Positions 12,816 to 53,200 of a DNA stretch of 64,000 nt are shown here, in pieces. Made by a program: the position numbers and the translations under genes. Origin of the DNA: Pycnopodia helianthoides (Eukaryota > Echinodermata > Asteroidea > Forcipulatida > Asteriidae); assembly GCA_032158295.1 (NCBI GenBank), contig CM063245.1:6062700-6126699 (forward strand), given 5' to 3'. The number at the start of each line of letters is the position of its first letter. Within the stretch, counting starts at the first letter, position 1. The notes beneath the pieces are model-generated. The model was given only the letters and a program-made list of their open reading frames with translations, had not been told where the DNA came from and ran no database searches.

Positions 12816-13187
12816 AGGCAAAGTATACCTTTGGTTTTCGGAACCGTTCGATTGTTTTAATCCAATATAAATGTAGATATATTTAATCAAATTAACCTGT
12901 GAAAAATTCATTTCAAAGGGTGGTAGCGTTTTTGAGATATCGCCAAAACATCTGGAGCGGCCGTCCACGCATGAAGAATAATCCCTTAAAAGGAATACAC
13001 AATCTAAGAAACGTTTCTGTTGACAGAAACGTTTCTCAGATTCAAATCTTTTTCCACATCCACATTATTATGAATTTAAATATTTTTCAAAATGCTTTAT
13101 ACTATCGAAAGTAGCTGTACTTCTACAACCAAGTAAGTTTGTATTGCCATAAATTTTTAGAGTGATTACCAATCGTATACCTTCCCT
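12816..13187. mobile_element. TTAA MITE, ggcaaagtatacctttgg family
   Basis: TTAA on both sides (12812-12815 and 13188-13191), ends related to the 4560 element. An internal inverted repeat, gaaacgtttctgttgacagaaacgtttc-like, is centred near 13020. A truncated copy lies at about 54622-54725. Confidence 0.7.
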
Positions 13188-14042
13188 TTAAAGAGGGTCT
13201 TCAAGGTCGACGTTAGTTTTATGGTGACATGAAATTTGTGGGGGAAATGTACAAGTCTCTAACCTCGTGTGGTGTAAAATACCATTTTAATTAATTAAAC
13301 TCTATCTTTCGGAGCGAAATTTGAAATATGACGTCATTGGATCAACGACTCTGTACCGTTCCTGAGAGGAAGTTTTGCGCCAGTCAAAAGATCACATAGT
13401 GCATAATCATAAAAACTCAGGGATGGGTGAACAAAAGTCCTGTTAAAAAATCCCGAGAAAGGCTTCATGTATGAAGCCTAAGCTTTTTCAGATTCAAATA
13501 TTATATATTTCCTCAGAGGGAGTCATTTCTCACAATATTTGATACTATCAGCAGCTAGCTCTCAGGTGCTCTTTACCAATGTTCTTATGGTAATGTATTT
13601 ATTGAGATTACCAAAAGTATCCACTGCCCTATTGGCATTTTACACCGTTGTAACGCGAAGTATAGAGATTTTCATATCTCATCCGCTAAAATAACCGTTT
13701 TCACTTCTCCCTCTTTGTCATATCGCAACATTGAACCATCTGTTTCAATTTAACACTAACTCGTTCTTAAGAGTATTAGTAATAATCATTATAAAGTAAG
13801 ATACTTTTTGTTTACCGTACGCCTCATGACAAACCATGACATGCCTTCATTCTAATCGTCCAGCTGTACTCCAAAATGTAGTCTTCAAAATACATTTCAA
13901 ATCACTGGATCCAATAAGCCGACAAGTAAGTCACGGGCTAAGTTGTGAGGAGGGGATCAGCAAGACAGCGTTTAGAAACACTCGAGCCTGGCGGTTGGGT
14001 CAAAACAGGTCAAAAAATTCGTGTCAAAATGTCTTTGTTTCA

Positions 14043-14060
14043 CCACAAGGTGGCGCCCTC
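14043..14060 (+). promoter_or_regulatory. CTCF-like motif
   Basis: The word CCACAAGGTGGCGCCCTC matches the known CTCF core pattern CCACnAGGTGGC. It stands about 1.1 kb upstream of the ADSL start. A single motif match may be chance or part of a repeat. Confidence 0.3.
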
Positions 14061-15116
14061 TCCGTTTTTCGAGGGCGCACCTCAGCTAAACGCTCCCATC
14101 CCCAGAGCAAATAATGCTTTGCTATTCAAAAATACTCGCCAACATATTTTGAAGTCAATCAATGTTCTTTTTCAAGGTTTAGTGGGTTTTGATGTGATGA
14201 AGTTGAGTCTCTGAAAAATGTATTCTCAACCAGATATTATTTTAAACAATCTTAGGTTCATATGGGGGGAATAATACAACGTAACAGTTCATGCTAAAAC
14301 TATTAAAAGGTAATGTGAAATGGTTCCTTCCTCCATTGTTCAATGTTGAATTGATCTTCTGTGTTGAGTACAGTTATGGAACTTAAATCTCTTATTACAA
14401 TATGGAATTATTATATGGGTTCAATGGTACTTTTTGGGGTTAATAAATAATTTACCGTACCCGTTAGATCAGGCCATGGAGGAATTCCTTCCTCCATTCA
14501 GGCTAACATTATTACCTCCAAAACAGGGGGCTCAATCGGCTGGCAATCTTAGGTGTCCACTCTCGGTCGCTATGTCATCTAGAAAAATACAATTAAATAT
14601 TTTTTAATTTCTTTTTGTCACAATTCCGAGTTCACTTGCACGACTTCATTCGAACTTTACGAATAGCTTTTGTTTGTTTGTGTAAAAAAAAATTGTGAAA
14701 TTTTGTTGAAGAAGATAGAATTCGGGGGCATATCTATAGTAACATCGAGCAGAATTTTGGGGTAAAAGTTGGTAACATTATCTAGTTTACCTAATTTTGG
14801 GGTGATGATTAAAAAAATAGCGGGTAACCAGGTCTATTTTTAGTCTTTGAACCTCATAAATCGCATCAAAAAAAATCACATAAATCGAATCTGAGCAGAC
14901 GACAGACAGCTTCACACAATCATTTACATGCAGAAATAGTATGTACTTTGGTTGTCAGGACACCATACTAGTCAGCGTAGTTATAGTCTGATACTTTTTT
15001 AAGGCTGGTGACACTGGTTTAGTAATAGCAGTTCGTCAGGGTCTATGTCGTATATTGCCACACGTGTATTTTTTAGAAACAATTCATCCAACCAGACATA
15101 ATTATTTTAACACAGA

Positions 15117-41059
<25,943 letters not shown>

Positions 41060-44000
41060 AGACTGCAATCAGCAAATGGAGTGTGGTGTGTTTATAAAAC
41101 TATATGAAGATGATGGGAATTAATTGATTTGAACTCTGACTCCCTTGAGTGATTTACGAGAATCTTTCCTCCCTCTAGATTTAAAAAAAAATCTAACAGG
41201 ACATGGTAACTCAACACCCAAACTGTTGGACTCTAATTATGGTGGTATGCCCAATCCCATGTGAAGCATGATCAGTTTACTAGTGCATTCCTCAGTCAAA
41301 CAGAATCAAACAAAACACGGAGTTGGATTTTGAACGGTTGGGGTAGTTAGGGTTAATGATGTTTTTCCCATTTATAGGTATTAAACAGGATTGGCAAGGA
41401 TAAAAAACATCATTGTTTAATTTTAGTCTGAAAGCTTTACTGATTATGAAGTTCATACTAGAACCATTTTTTCTGTAAAAATATATTTCCCTCTCAAATG
41501 AAGTCATACTCGAGAGAACTGTATCTGAAACCCTATAAAAAAAAAGTTACAACCAAAATTTAAAACGATGCTGAAAATTGTGCATGGTCTTTCACTATTT
41601 TCCTCCAACTCACAAACAAGATTAAGCCCAAATTTTCACAAGTTGGTTATTTCATGTATATGATTGCGATTACACAAAACATGAACACTGTCTGCCGACT
41701 AATTTGTCAGCTCTACCAATCCTGCATAATACCTTTGAACTCTAAAAAAAGCTTCTCTCTTTCACTGAAATGTATACTTTTTTGTTATTAGTTCTGTAGA
41801 GATATTGAATCTGAGCAGTGTCCCAAGCTAATTAAATTGGCTCAATTTTCAGAAAGTGTAACGACATGACACTAATTGAAATTTACAAAGAAACATTTTA
41901 CAGATTTGTCTTACATTATTACATGTATGCTTTTTTAACAAAAAGGGCAATTACGAATGGGAATAAAAGAGTTGTGATTCGGTCTTAAAACCTGGCAGGG
42001 TCGGGGCCGTACAATAAAGGGCCGAGTCTTTATCGCACGGCCACGACCCTGTCAGTTTTTATTGGCCGTTTTGAGACCTTGTCGTCTACTCTTTTCAAAA
42101 CCGTATTGGATGCTCATGATGATGTTGAATAGTCAGACAGTAGGAGGGTTAATTTTGTAGTTTGGTGTATATTCGAGTTAATACTCAACTGTTACTATTT
42201 CTGTTTTCCTGTGTTGAAAATGTAACTCTAACAAAACAAATGAGAGGAATATCACTCAAAAAAAGGATACAAATCATTGATGTACCCATGAAGTGCGCTA
42301 AATGTCAACAACAAAACATGTACAACACTTTTTCAAAAATGTTGATATATACATTAACATTTCCAGCAGGTTTCAGGACCTACATTAGTAGAACATTACA
42401 CTAATTACCATGACCGGCGCATCGCTGGATTTGCCACAGAGTGGCTTATCATGATTTAGCACGGCCTTATTAAATGATGTACAACTGCACTGGCATAGTG
42501 CCAAACTCGCCTGGTGCGTTGTCATGAAGTGATTTATCTGTCCCACCTGTTGCAGCTTAAAAGCATTTTCACAAAGTGACCAATCTTTAGATTTGTTGGT
42601 TTGTACAAATTACTCTGTGGGCAAAGCTTGCTTTTTTTCTTTTTTTTTATGAAGTGCCGTATGTGTTTAGGAATTCATTACTCATTAAAAAAAGTTGCAA
42701 GAATAAACATACTGACAGTTCTGTATGAATGAAGAGGTCAGCTTTATTTTTGTCTTAGAAAATACAATAAAACAAAATAATTAGCAGTCTATGAAACAAC
42801 ACTTTGAAAAATAGCTCAACTTCAACTGCAATTTTCTCCAATCACATAATTTTTTGCATGGGAGCATATAGCAAATAAATAATAACTTAATTTAAATGTT
42901 ATTATTTACTGCACACATAGATCTTTGTCATTTGATTGGTGGAACATGCATCACACGTCATACTCTATTTTGCCATTAATATAGGAGTACTATATTGATA
43001 AATATAGGCACTTGTTTAGAAGGTGGGGGGGGGGGTTCAGAGTGTTGAGTGCATGAGTTTACTTGTTAATTTGTGTTTATTGTGAACAAATTTCAAATGA
43101 CAAGGGTCTATATGTGTGTTACATAAAACAAATATTGAATGCATTTCGTTTGTGCACTGTCGCACATTAAAATCACAAGGTAAAACCAGGAATTCCCATT
43201 GCACAAGGCACTGCGACACTGCACTCACATGCATCCAATATTTGTATAACATAATGGTTATAAAAGCTCATTTGCTGTAAACAAAATCTTCCTAATTCAT
43301 TTTATTGCATAAAATGTAATGAATAAAGAAACCTTTCTTCAGATCTGTCCAGTGGTTGTTCCAAGTTTATTCACAGTCTGTACTGTCTTAAAACCAGACT
43401 CCATGAGTCACTGTTTTGCAATTTAATGGAGAAAACATCCCAATTTTTGTCTTTAAAAAATTTAATTTAACAAAATGGTAAGCAGTCTCCGAAACAGCAG
43501 TTTGAAAAGTAGTTCAACTTCCTCCGCGATTTTCTCCAATCACAGAGTTTTTTACTGTGGAGCAAAACGGATAATATACTTTTTGTACAACTGATATGGA
43601 TTGACATAATGCATGACATGGATTTTGGGCCTCGCAAGGGCTGACCTATATGTCCATATGGTATGGGCTTTTATAGACTTTTTCAGGCCATTTAATGACA
43701 ATTTTGTTGATTTTTCTGAGTGCCCCAAAAATTAGAAATCAGATGTAAGTAGGAAGAATATCATGCCTGCCAGACACAGGTAGGGAGCTTGAAAGCGCAG
43801 CAGTACGAGGGAAAAGAGCAAATGTAAAACGAAAATCTTACTGGCTAGTCACTGAAAACTTAGAGCAGACAGTGCTTGTTGGCAAGCTGCCCCATTGCTA
43901 GTAACAAGTCTGCATACCTGATCCAAAAGTGGTCAAGCTGGGGGAAAATAACCAGGCATGTGATTGGTTAGGATATTTTTCTGATTGCAGATTTTTCATT

Positions 44001-44286
44001 GATCTCCCTGCACTGTCAGATATTCTTGAAAGAGGCAAACTTGAAAGAGATGAAAGACTTGGCCATTATAATGACCACACCTATTTGAAGTGATACAGAG
44101 AGTCTGTAAACCTCTACAATGTAACAATTTGTGCGTGTAGGGAGCTTCACTTCCACACCAAGAGGAAATCACTATCAAACTTTCAGTTTTTTTTCGTTTT
44201 TGTACAATCTCATTCCTGTTAGAACACGCCACATGAGTCCCACAAAAATCATTTAATTTTGCCACAACGTGGATCTTCGTATCTGT
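41060..44286. other. Convergent intergenic region, ADSL and oligopeptidase 3' ends
   Basis: Both flanking genes end here, so it should hold two 3' UTRs; no polyadenylation signal could be assigned with confidence. A hairpin-forming repeat at 41935-42090 (ggcagggtcg and cgaccctgtc arms) is related to 48600-48760. A cacacatagatc MITE lies at 42911-43126. No coding exon was seen. Confidence 0.55.
42911..43126. mobile_element. MITE with cacacatagatc ends, copy 2
   Basis: Shorter relative of 22531-22891 with the same inverted ends and a G-run near 43025. Confidence 0.6.
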
Positions 44287-47200
44287 TCATATGAGTCCAT
44301 ACATCCTGAGCAGAGGTTCAGGTGAGGGGTCACGACCTCTGAACCTTTGAAAGACCTCCTGCGGGTGGGTGCCACCACCGAGGGCCAAGATTGTATCTCG
44401 AAATCTGTAAAATACATGACGGGAAGAGTGAGAGAAAAAAATAATTAACTTATCAGATGTATGTGATTTTTTTTTTTTAAATAGATTGACTCAATTTGAT
44501 GGCATCAATCTCTACAGATCAGCTCCCTGTATACCTTGTCATGATTACAAAGTATTTTTCATACAAAAAGAGGGGGCCCAGACTAATTTTCCATGCAGCC
44601 TCAATTTCGTCCATGTACGTTTCGTTATCGTTATGACGAAATGACAAATGTGTAAAAAATCATAACATTTCGCAAATCTTTTTGTTTTCATTTATTTATT
44701 TTTTAAATTATTGATGTACTCAAAGCTTTTTCAAAGCTGTTAACAAAATGGCGCATACCCGGGGCTATTTCTAATGGCTGTACAAGGTGTTGGAAACAAC
44801 AAACGGTGGGCTGGTGGGCACCGTCAAGGTTATGTACCCCACGGGGTACATCACTCATGCTCCCCTGAGCCATGTACATGCGTCATTTGTATGACGTCAT
44901 GTGATTTTGGTTCTTGACCAATAAAAATTCACAATTTATTATTGTGGTAAAACAAGTAGCAGTGGACATTTTTGTAGCCATATCGGGGGCTCTGGGGCAG
45001 CTCTGGATAGCTGGGGATTACCTTAGGCCGACTTGAGCAACACTGTCTCTGTTATCCAAACCGACTTCTTCAAATGCACCAAAAGCATCAGCGGCCATCA
45101 CCTGATAGCAACAAAATCACAAACCAACAAATTACATCATTCATGTAAACTAAATGAGGCCCTCTACCAGAAATCCAACTTGGTTTGTAACAATTGAGTT
45201 AATGCTATTTCAGTAGTCATCTCTTTAAAGAAACTCCCATTGGAATGCTATGAAAAGGAAAACAGTTCATCATAATTTGCTTATAACAATGTTGTTACAA
45301 TGACACTTGTGTCCTTGAGCAAGACACTGAACCGTATTTGTTTTGTTGGATGGGACGTAAAGCCATAAGTCCGGTATGTTGTGAAAATGCTTAAATGCCA
45401 GCATATCTTGCATCATAAGTTACTTTTTACAGTCAAACTAGGGCTGGGCAACACCAGTCTTCTGCAAATACACCAAGCAGCAATAAATTGCTGTCTATAA
45501 ATCCTTTTCTTTAGGACTATGGAACAACCTTACCATCACCGTACGCTCCTCAAATTCACTGCTTATTTTCAAGAAAAGCACTTTAGAAATGACTTTTTTC
45601 CATAGTTGCTTTCTGTAAATTGCTTTTTGTTCATTTGTTGTATTATTTGCAATGCTATTGTCTATTTGCTAAAGCGCTGTGGTCTAAATGAAATGGCGCC
45701 ATATAAAAGCCCAGTGTATGTATGTACACTGTATGTATGTAATGCGGGCGAAGGAACCCAGTGCACTTATTGTTAAGAGAAGGGGTTAGCACCGGTGTGC
45801 CTGGTGTGGTTGGCTGCAGATTGCGCGGCATCACCTTGTCAACCCTTACAAGGTGCTATATTGATGCATTTTGTCAAACAGCTCTGAATATACCTGTGGT
45901 CAAATAATGAGGGCTTTGAGACGCCGGTAGACAGTAGATAAAGGGCTGTATAAGAATTGCGCATTGTTATTACTTTGCACCACAAATTGTCATTTTTAAG
46001 GTTATTTGATGTCATGTAACCAATACAAATGAGTTAGAATTGAATTTGGCCAATTGAATCGGGCCCTGCCAATACACAGTTCTAAAAGTTGAGGCCAATT
46101 TAATCGGCCTGGACACCAGGGTTATGGCAACAAAGGTAGTGTCCAGGAAATCTGCAGAATTCGGAAAATCAAGGAATAGTCTTGTGCCTCACCTCTGCCC
46201 ATTTATACGAGTAGTATCCAGCTGCATAGGCTGATGCAAATATATGCTGGAATGAACAAGGGAACCTGTCCTCCTGTATAAAAAAAAATGTAAAACGATA
46301 CACATTGACTGTGTATAATACAAGTATGGATTTTTATTTAACCTTGTAGAAATTAAAGAGCAGAACCACCAACCTCGTTCCTGGGGTGATCGATCTCGCC
46401 GCGCCATTTTCTTCCAGCATGCCTTGCTCGCTCATACATGTCATAACCCCTGGATCTGCTCGAATCCAGCACATTTTATTTAGGCCTGTGGCCGATCCAC
46501 TCTATGCGCCCGCTCAAGTATGGTAACCCACAACAGAGGCCTGAAGTCAAAGAGAAACTGGTCCCCTCTCATTCTTCTTCGACCTTGTGATATGTCTAAC
46601 TCTATGCAGTTTAGGGTGACAGTGTAAAAACATGATTCATTTGAAATGGAATCATGTCAAATACTTGCATTTCCACACACGTGACTAAAGTGTCCGCTCT
46701 GAATTTGTAAGCAAGCGTGCACGCGTAGTCACTGTTGGGAGCCAATCAGCGTTGTTTTACAGTACATCCCTACCAGGGGTTAGCATGGTTAATGACGAGA
46801 GGTATTGGTACGGCGTGCTGCCCATGGTAGCGAGGCTGCAGAACCACTTGTTTAACCCGTTAACACCGGGTGTCATAATGACACCCAAATTATTCCCCAG
46901 ATCCATGCTGGGAGCGCGTGACTTTTGTATTTTGGTGTCATATTGGATAACCGGAACAAAGGGCACCTGTACTTGGAGCATGCACAGAGAATGCACTCAC
47001 CTTGCAACACTTCATTTCACACAACAAAAAGAGAACACTTAGTGCAGAGTGTGCTATTACCATCACTGCTGTGAAGTGAGATACACATACATGTACATTT
47101 CATTTCACACAACAACAAAAAGAGGACAGTTGTTGCGGAGTGCTGTGAAGTGAGATATACCTACATTGGATTCAAAGTTTTGACTAGCCTATTGTCATAA

Positions 47201-50200
47201 AGAGTAAAGAGCGTTTTGGATGCTGGTCATTTTATAGACTCAGTCACACACTTCTTAGAGTTGTGTGACTGGAGTCTGGTTTTTTCCTAAGCTGTTAATC
47301 TTTCTGCAAAGCAATTCTGAAATATGATCAAAATAATATTGACTTTTACCTGCAGTGGTTTCAGGATTGTGTACTCATCAGCTGCCCTTTTCATCACGTC
47401 CAACCAATGATCAGAACTGGATAAAAACGAATATATCGTCAAACATACGTCTGTTCCAAAACAATATCATAATTCATCAGTGTTGTTGGTCTCTATACCA
47501 GTCTCGGCCGGTCTTATGACCCAATTTGTCGAGGTCTAGTCGTTTCCAGGTCGTGATGTTTAAGACTGTCAAAACTGAACTTGACCTGGGAGACCCTCTC
47601 TCAGGAAAAGAAAATCTTCTCTCTAATTTTTAACTCCCAATGAAAATGGGAACAGTTTTAAGATGTCTTTTGCTAAAGGAATACCCACAGAGAGCATGTC
47701 ATTTATACTAGGAAGTATTGTTGACAACGCCTCAAAAGCAACTTGTTTTTTGCCACAGCTTAAAAGCGGGATTTATTCACGCGCCAAACTTTCAGCCACT
47801 CACTGTAAGATTAATCCTTATTGGTCAACCTTGTTAATCAATTAAAAACAGACTTAAGTAAGCCTTACTCTCATCGGTTGTCATGGATCCTTCACTTCCA
47901 TATACATGTAAATAGCTTCACGGGTCACAAACTGTTCATGTGAACTCTGAACGCACACAACACGCAAAAGCCTAATAAAGCCATTAAGGAAAACTAGACT
48001 GGAAAACCAGTCCAATACTGATCATGAGAGCTAACCTCGGCGCAGACTACAAGGGAGTAATGTGTTGGGTTGAAAGCAATTGATCGTTAACTTGATAAAA
48101 TGAAGTATGTTAATTGTCTCAATCTCACCTTGTGTGTAAGATCGATATCCATTGCAGAAAGTAAAGCTGCCTCAACATGGCTGACCCTGCCATGTACTTG
48201 CGAGCTGCACAAAAAACAATCATAACAAAGTTATTATTATATTGGATGTCAAGTTAGTGAAAGAGGATTGGATTGTCCTGGAGGGGGTGGTCTAGTATAC
48301 TAGACTCAAGTTCTGATGTTGTCAGAGTTTTGGGTTCAAGTCCCAGTCATGCCTCTTGTGTCCTTCACTCTTTACAGACCAAAGCAGCAGCCCCAAACGG
48401 CTTATACCGAAATGCCCATATCAGCTGCAAACGGCCACAAGATTCAACAAAGATTTGTCCAAACATTTTGGCATTAGTTGCCGAGAACAATTTGGTACTC
48501 TCCCTGACCAGGACGGAGGTAGGTGAATTATAATTAGTGTTGGGAATTCTCATAAGCCGGAAATCCTGGTCCATTATACGCTGTGCATAATGTGTAGTGA
48601 GCATTTCACATTGTAACAAAAAGGGCACTTATGAATGGCAATAAAAGAGTAGTGATTTGGTCTTAACCCGGCCATCGAAAACCTTGCAAGGTCATAGCCT
48701 TTATTGACCCTACAAGTTTTAAATGGCCATTTAAGAACTCATCGCCGCTCTGTTGTCCCCTTAGCATAAAATGTGATGGGTAAGAGTGTCCTTATTCTTG
48801 TTGACCAGACAGCTATTTCACCTTTGACTAGCTGGTTGAACAGAGTTCCTGGTAATGGCTGCCCCGTCTCATAATGCCCGCTGACCGTCTTGACCGTACC
48901 CGCATCATACATCCAATTCTCCATGAACTGAGACGGCAACTCCACCGCGTCCCATTCCACGTTGTTAATTCCTGCCGCTGCGGCATAAGGGACTGTCGTC
49001 AGCATGTGCTGTAATCCGTGACCAAACTATCCACATGGGAAAAAAGGGTTTTGATGGTGTAAAAACCTTTGTGGACCATAGTGGCCACAAACTGCTTGAA
49101 CTAATGTCGACAGTGGCCACAAGATTTGACTCAAAGTAAAGGTCATCCTTAACTTTGAATTATTCATATATGGTTTAAAAAAGCCACTTGAAAACTTTGG
49201 AGACCATAGTGGCCCACAAGCAGCTTGAACTAAATGTTGATAGTGGCCACAAGATGGCCAGAGATTTGACTCAAAGTAAAGGTCATCCTTAACTTTGAAT
49301 TATTCAAATGGGGAAAGGGTTTTCAAAGTGAAAAGCCACTTGAAAACTTTAGAGACCATTTGTGCCACAACAGCCACAGCATTTGAATTAACATCGGCAG
49401 TGGCCACAAGATGGCCACAAGATTTAACTCAAAGTAAGGGTCATCCTTAATAACCCTCCTACTGTCTGACTATTCCATTACATACATGTAGGATCCACTG
49501 TGGTTTTGAATGATAGATAAACTAGGCCAGCTTGTCATACATGTATGTGGTGAATGCATCTACCTTTAGTAGAGCAACATTGGGGGCTTTCCCCATTTTT
49601 TTTCCACCATCTCTTTTCTTTAATCTTTCTTGTTAAAAATCGTGGTTGGGTTAACCCCACAATGTAAAAAAAAATATAAATGTACAGTTCCTACCTAAAA
49701 ATCACCCCACAGTGTCTATCTTGTAAGAGCATCTATACAGTACACAGTTAACCCTCCTAAAGTCTGTCCCTTCAATATCATTTACTTGGTCTTGCAAAGA
49801 AACTAACCATGCTAACTGGGGTGAATTTTGCCCTCACCCCCATAGCACCAGCACTCATTGAAGATCAAAATTACTGTGCACTTATTTTTTATAAACAGAC
49901 ATTCGCCCGTGATAACCATCTTGTTTATCAACGACTTAACTCAATGTAACCAAACTGAGGCCGGAATGAAAAAACTAGTCGGGTCACTTTGTATAAAATA
50001 AGAAATAGCACCATCAGTGTGACTGGGTAGTCAGGGAATGTTAATAAGGCTGCTGTATAAGCTCTATGAAAGTGTACCTCGTGGAATAACGTTTCCACCT
50101 CGCGGAATGTCATCAGAGATGGTTTGTCCTTCAGGGGTGGGGTCTGGTTACATACAAGGTAAGCCACTGGTTTATGATTCAGAAGCTCACTTTTTCCTAC

Positions 50201-53200
50201 AAAAGAAAAACAAAACAAAGAAAAGCAGAAGTTAGTCAACAAAACTGTTTATCTATTAGTTCAAGCAGTACCCTAATTTAAATTACTACAATTGTTTTTA
50301 GTTGCAAATTAAAGTTCTAGAAACAATGGCTGCAGTCAAGGTTTACACAACTTCAGAGCTGACTTCCCATAAACTTTATTCAGGTCACAACTTGAACTTT
50401 CACAAAGCTCATTTTAAGGTCACTGAGCACTGTTTCTCTAGTTGAAATTGTAAGTTATGTCATTGTTTCAAGATGGCGGTTAGGGTATACAGACCACGCA
50501 TGTGTGATTGAAACTGCAAATGGAAAAAAAGGTTAGCACCCAAACTTGCTCCATCGTTCTCGGACATGCGAGCATGCTCAGAACCACATAGACAATGGAG
50601 ATTTAACTGGTAAGTCTGTGGCCAGACTCCTAGTCCGACAGAACTTCTACCAATTCTCAGTTGATTTCACTGGCATTTAGCACATGGAATATGTATGAAA
50701 TTATACCAGGAGGCTGGGGGCTGAGAGTCAGTTACCAGAGGCTGTGAGTGGCCTCCTCAAGCTGGAAAATCTACTTAGCCATTCATAACTACACCAAGAA
50801 CTTCACTTGTAATCACCCTATTGCTGGTCTGGCATCTTGATCCTTGCCCTACGAATCAAGGCTTAGCATTTCTAAGTTGGTTGGGTTCCAGACCATTACT
50901 CTATGACTTAAGCTCTCACCGAAACATGAACTCATCCAAGCTCCGCCCCTCTTCTCTGCTGGTCTTGTGTAAGGGTCCAAAAAGAATGAAGCGATGTGCT
51001 CGTCTAAATAGGAGGGAAGATGACTAGTATTACGTTTAATGCTTTCGGACTTATTGTGCTTTTTTTTACTTTTTACTCGTATTTTTTACCATATTTTGGG
51101 CTTGTTTCTTTGTGATTTTGTTTGGGGGGCAATCATTGGATGTCAAAGAAACATAGATTGGACTGATTGTGCAATATGTTTTTTGCTCACACATGCCTTA
51201 GTGCTGGATGGAAACGCAGACTGGATCCTTATGCCTTGCCAGTGTTAAACTATGTACGGAAACAGAGCACCAGTCTACTTGCAACATTGGGCAACATTAT
51301 AACTTAAATTTGACACTTGCAACAGCTGGTAATGCGTATACGCTGACCTTTGACTGATTTTGGGTTTTTTATCATCTCTCATTTTGATGATTTTTTGAAT
51401 ATTATAAACCACCTAAAAATTATTGTCTGTGATTCTACATCCCCCACTCACTGAATATTGTAAATGGTAGACCGGTTTGCTCCTTTAAGTGTACTGCCGA
51501 TGAGGTTTAGCTAACATGTAGGCCTAACTAAATGGTGTGCAAAGGCAGGAATTGGAGCAGGATTAGCAAGATTTTAGATTTATCCAAATTAAATGAAAGG
51601 AATTACCATTTTCATTTAGTATGTTGAAGAATCGAACATCCTCGTGCCATTTTTCCACAGTACTGTCAGCAGGCTGCAAAGCAAAGAGAAATTTATTGAT
51701 GGACTTTTCTATAAAACTACCAAATAAAAACAAAACATGTCCCAATTTTGATGATTGTTTTTTTGTTGCTTTTTCTGAGAAAATGTTGAAGCACTTGGTA
51801 TCAGATCTTGAATATTGTGGCTGAGGGGGCATACATTTTAATATGGTAAAGAGATAATTGTGTCTGGAAAATTCTAATAAGAAATGGCACCACAGAAAAG
51901 CAAGGGGTACCCTTGGCAAAAGCACCAGAGTTCAGGGGTAAGATTTACGGCTGAGTGACATAAAGAATGTAACTAGGATCAAAATGCCAAGAAGAATGTT
52001 GAAGTCGTCAGATTTACCTTAATCTCCAAGTCAGACCTTCATTTCTAGATATGGTTAATGCTTTTAAATTGAGTGAATTGAAATTAAAAATGTTACGTTA
52101 ATCGGCACGTTAATCCTGAGATCGCAGGTTCAAGTCCCGCTCTAATCAATTGTCCATTGTTCAACCCAAAATGAATTGAAATACTTATGACTTATACATA
52201 GGACTTGAGAATAATCTTTTTAAAAAATGGAAAACTGTTACAGAATTTAGTGAGCAAGTTGATTTTAAAAGAAGTGTCAAATTGTATGAAGCTCACCTTG
52301 ATTCGAACATTGAAGAGGAAAGATGTCAGATTGAACATTCCTTCAAGAACTCGAGGCAGAGGAAAATAAGGTCTTAAATCCTCATCATTGAACCTATAGA
52401 AGTTGGACACAATTGTGATACTCGAGATTGTTTTCTGTTCTCTAAATTGTACATCTTAGGAATTAGTTACTCATTAAAACAGTTGCAAGATTGAAAACAT
52501 ATTGACAGTTCTGTGTGACTGAAGAAGTCAGCTTTATTTTGGTAGTAAAATTCTGAAACCGCTGTTTGAAAAATAGTTCAACTTGAAACGACATTTGCTC
52601 CAAGCGTGGAATTTTGGCTGTGGTATAGATTTTTCACTTTGTGAAAACAGTGGCGACTTGTGCAGCTCCCAACATGCATGTTGTGGTGAAGGCTGTACAA
52701 TGACTGCATTTAACAAACGTACTTGAAGAGATGTTCTCTTTGTCGTTCACTCCAGAACCCTACATCCCAGAGTTGTAGACTGCCATTGAAGCCCTGTGAA
52801 GAAGCAAAATCTTGAAGTTGCTTCAGATCCCTGGCAAAATATTAAGATATGTATGTCTTTGTCACACCAAAGTTATAAAACAATATCTATGTTTAATTTT
52901 CTGGCAGGTACAATGCAGATCTGGTATTTTAAAAGCAAAAATATTTGTACTTTCCAGTTATTTACAGTTTTAAAAGTTGTTATATATAACATAGCAGAAC
53001 ATCATCAAATGGGACTGTGTCTTGGTTTGCTCAAGGACACAAGTGTTAAGACTGGTACTCGAACCCACACTCCACTGAACAGAAATACCAGAGCTTGAGT
53101 CCAGTGCTTTGTTAACTGGTGTACTAATTTGTTATTACACACTAATTGATTTCCAGCAGAAAACTGACCTTTGTGCTGCCTCTTTGCTCTTGTCTCTTAG

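Larger units (their letters stand above)
4063..15116. other. 11-kb gene desert, repeats only
   Basis: No exon with both splice sites and family resemblance was found. Contents: TTAA MITEs (4560-4932, 10690-11073, 12029-12383, 12816-13187), degenerate MITE pieces near 5190-5500 and 13440-13635, several microsatellites, a GC-rich gctacggct-type repeat near 7080-7190 (relative near 36245-36345), an array at 8558-8690, and a GAGTAC-rich patch at 10495-10610. The promoter of ADSL should lie at the right end. Confidence 0.55.

Noticed and set aside
46193..46265. Shorter oligopeptidase exon using the AG at 46266-46267
   Set aside because: It breaks the phase with the previous exon; the acceptor at 46274-46275 restores EDRFPCSF in frame.
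52723..52793. Shorter oligopeptidase exon starting at 52793
   Set aside because: It gives the wrong phase; starting at 52830 adds the expected [12 protein letters not shown] and fits.
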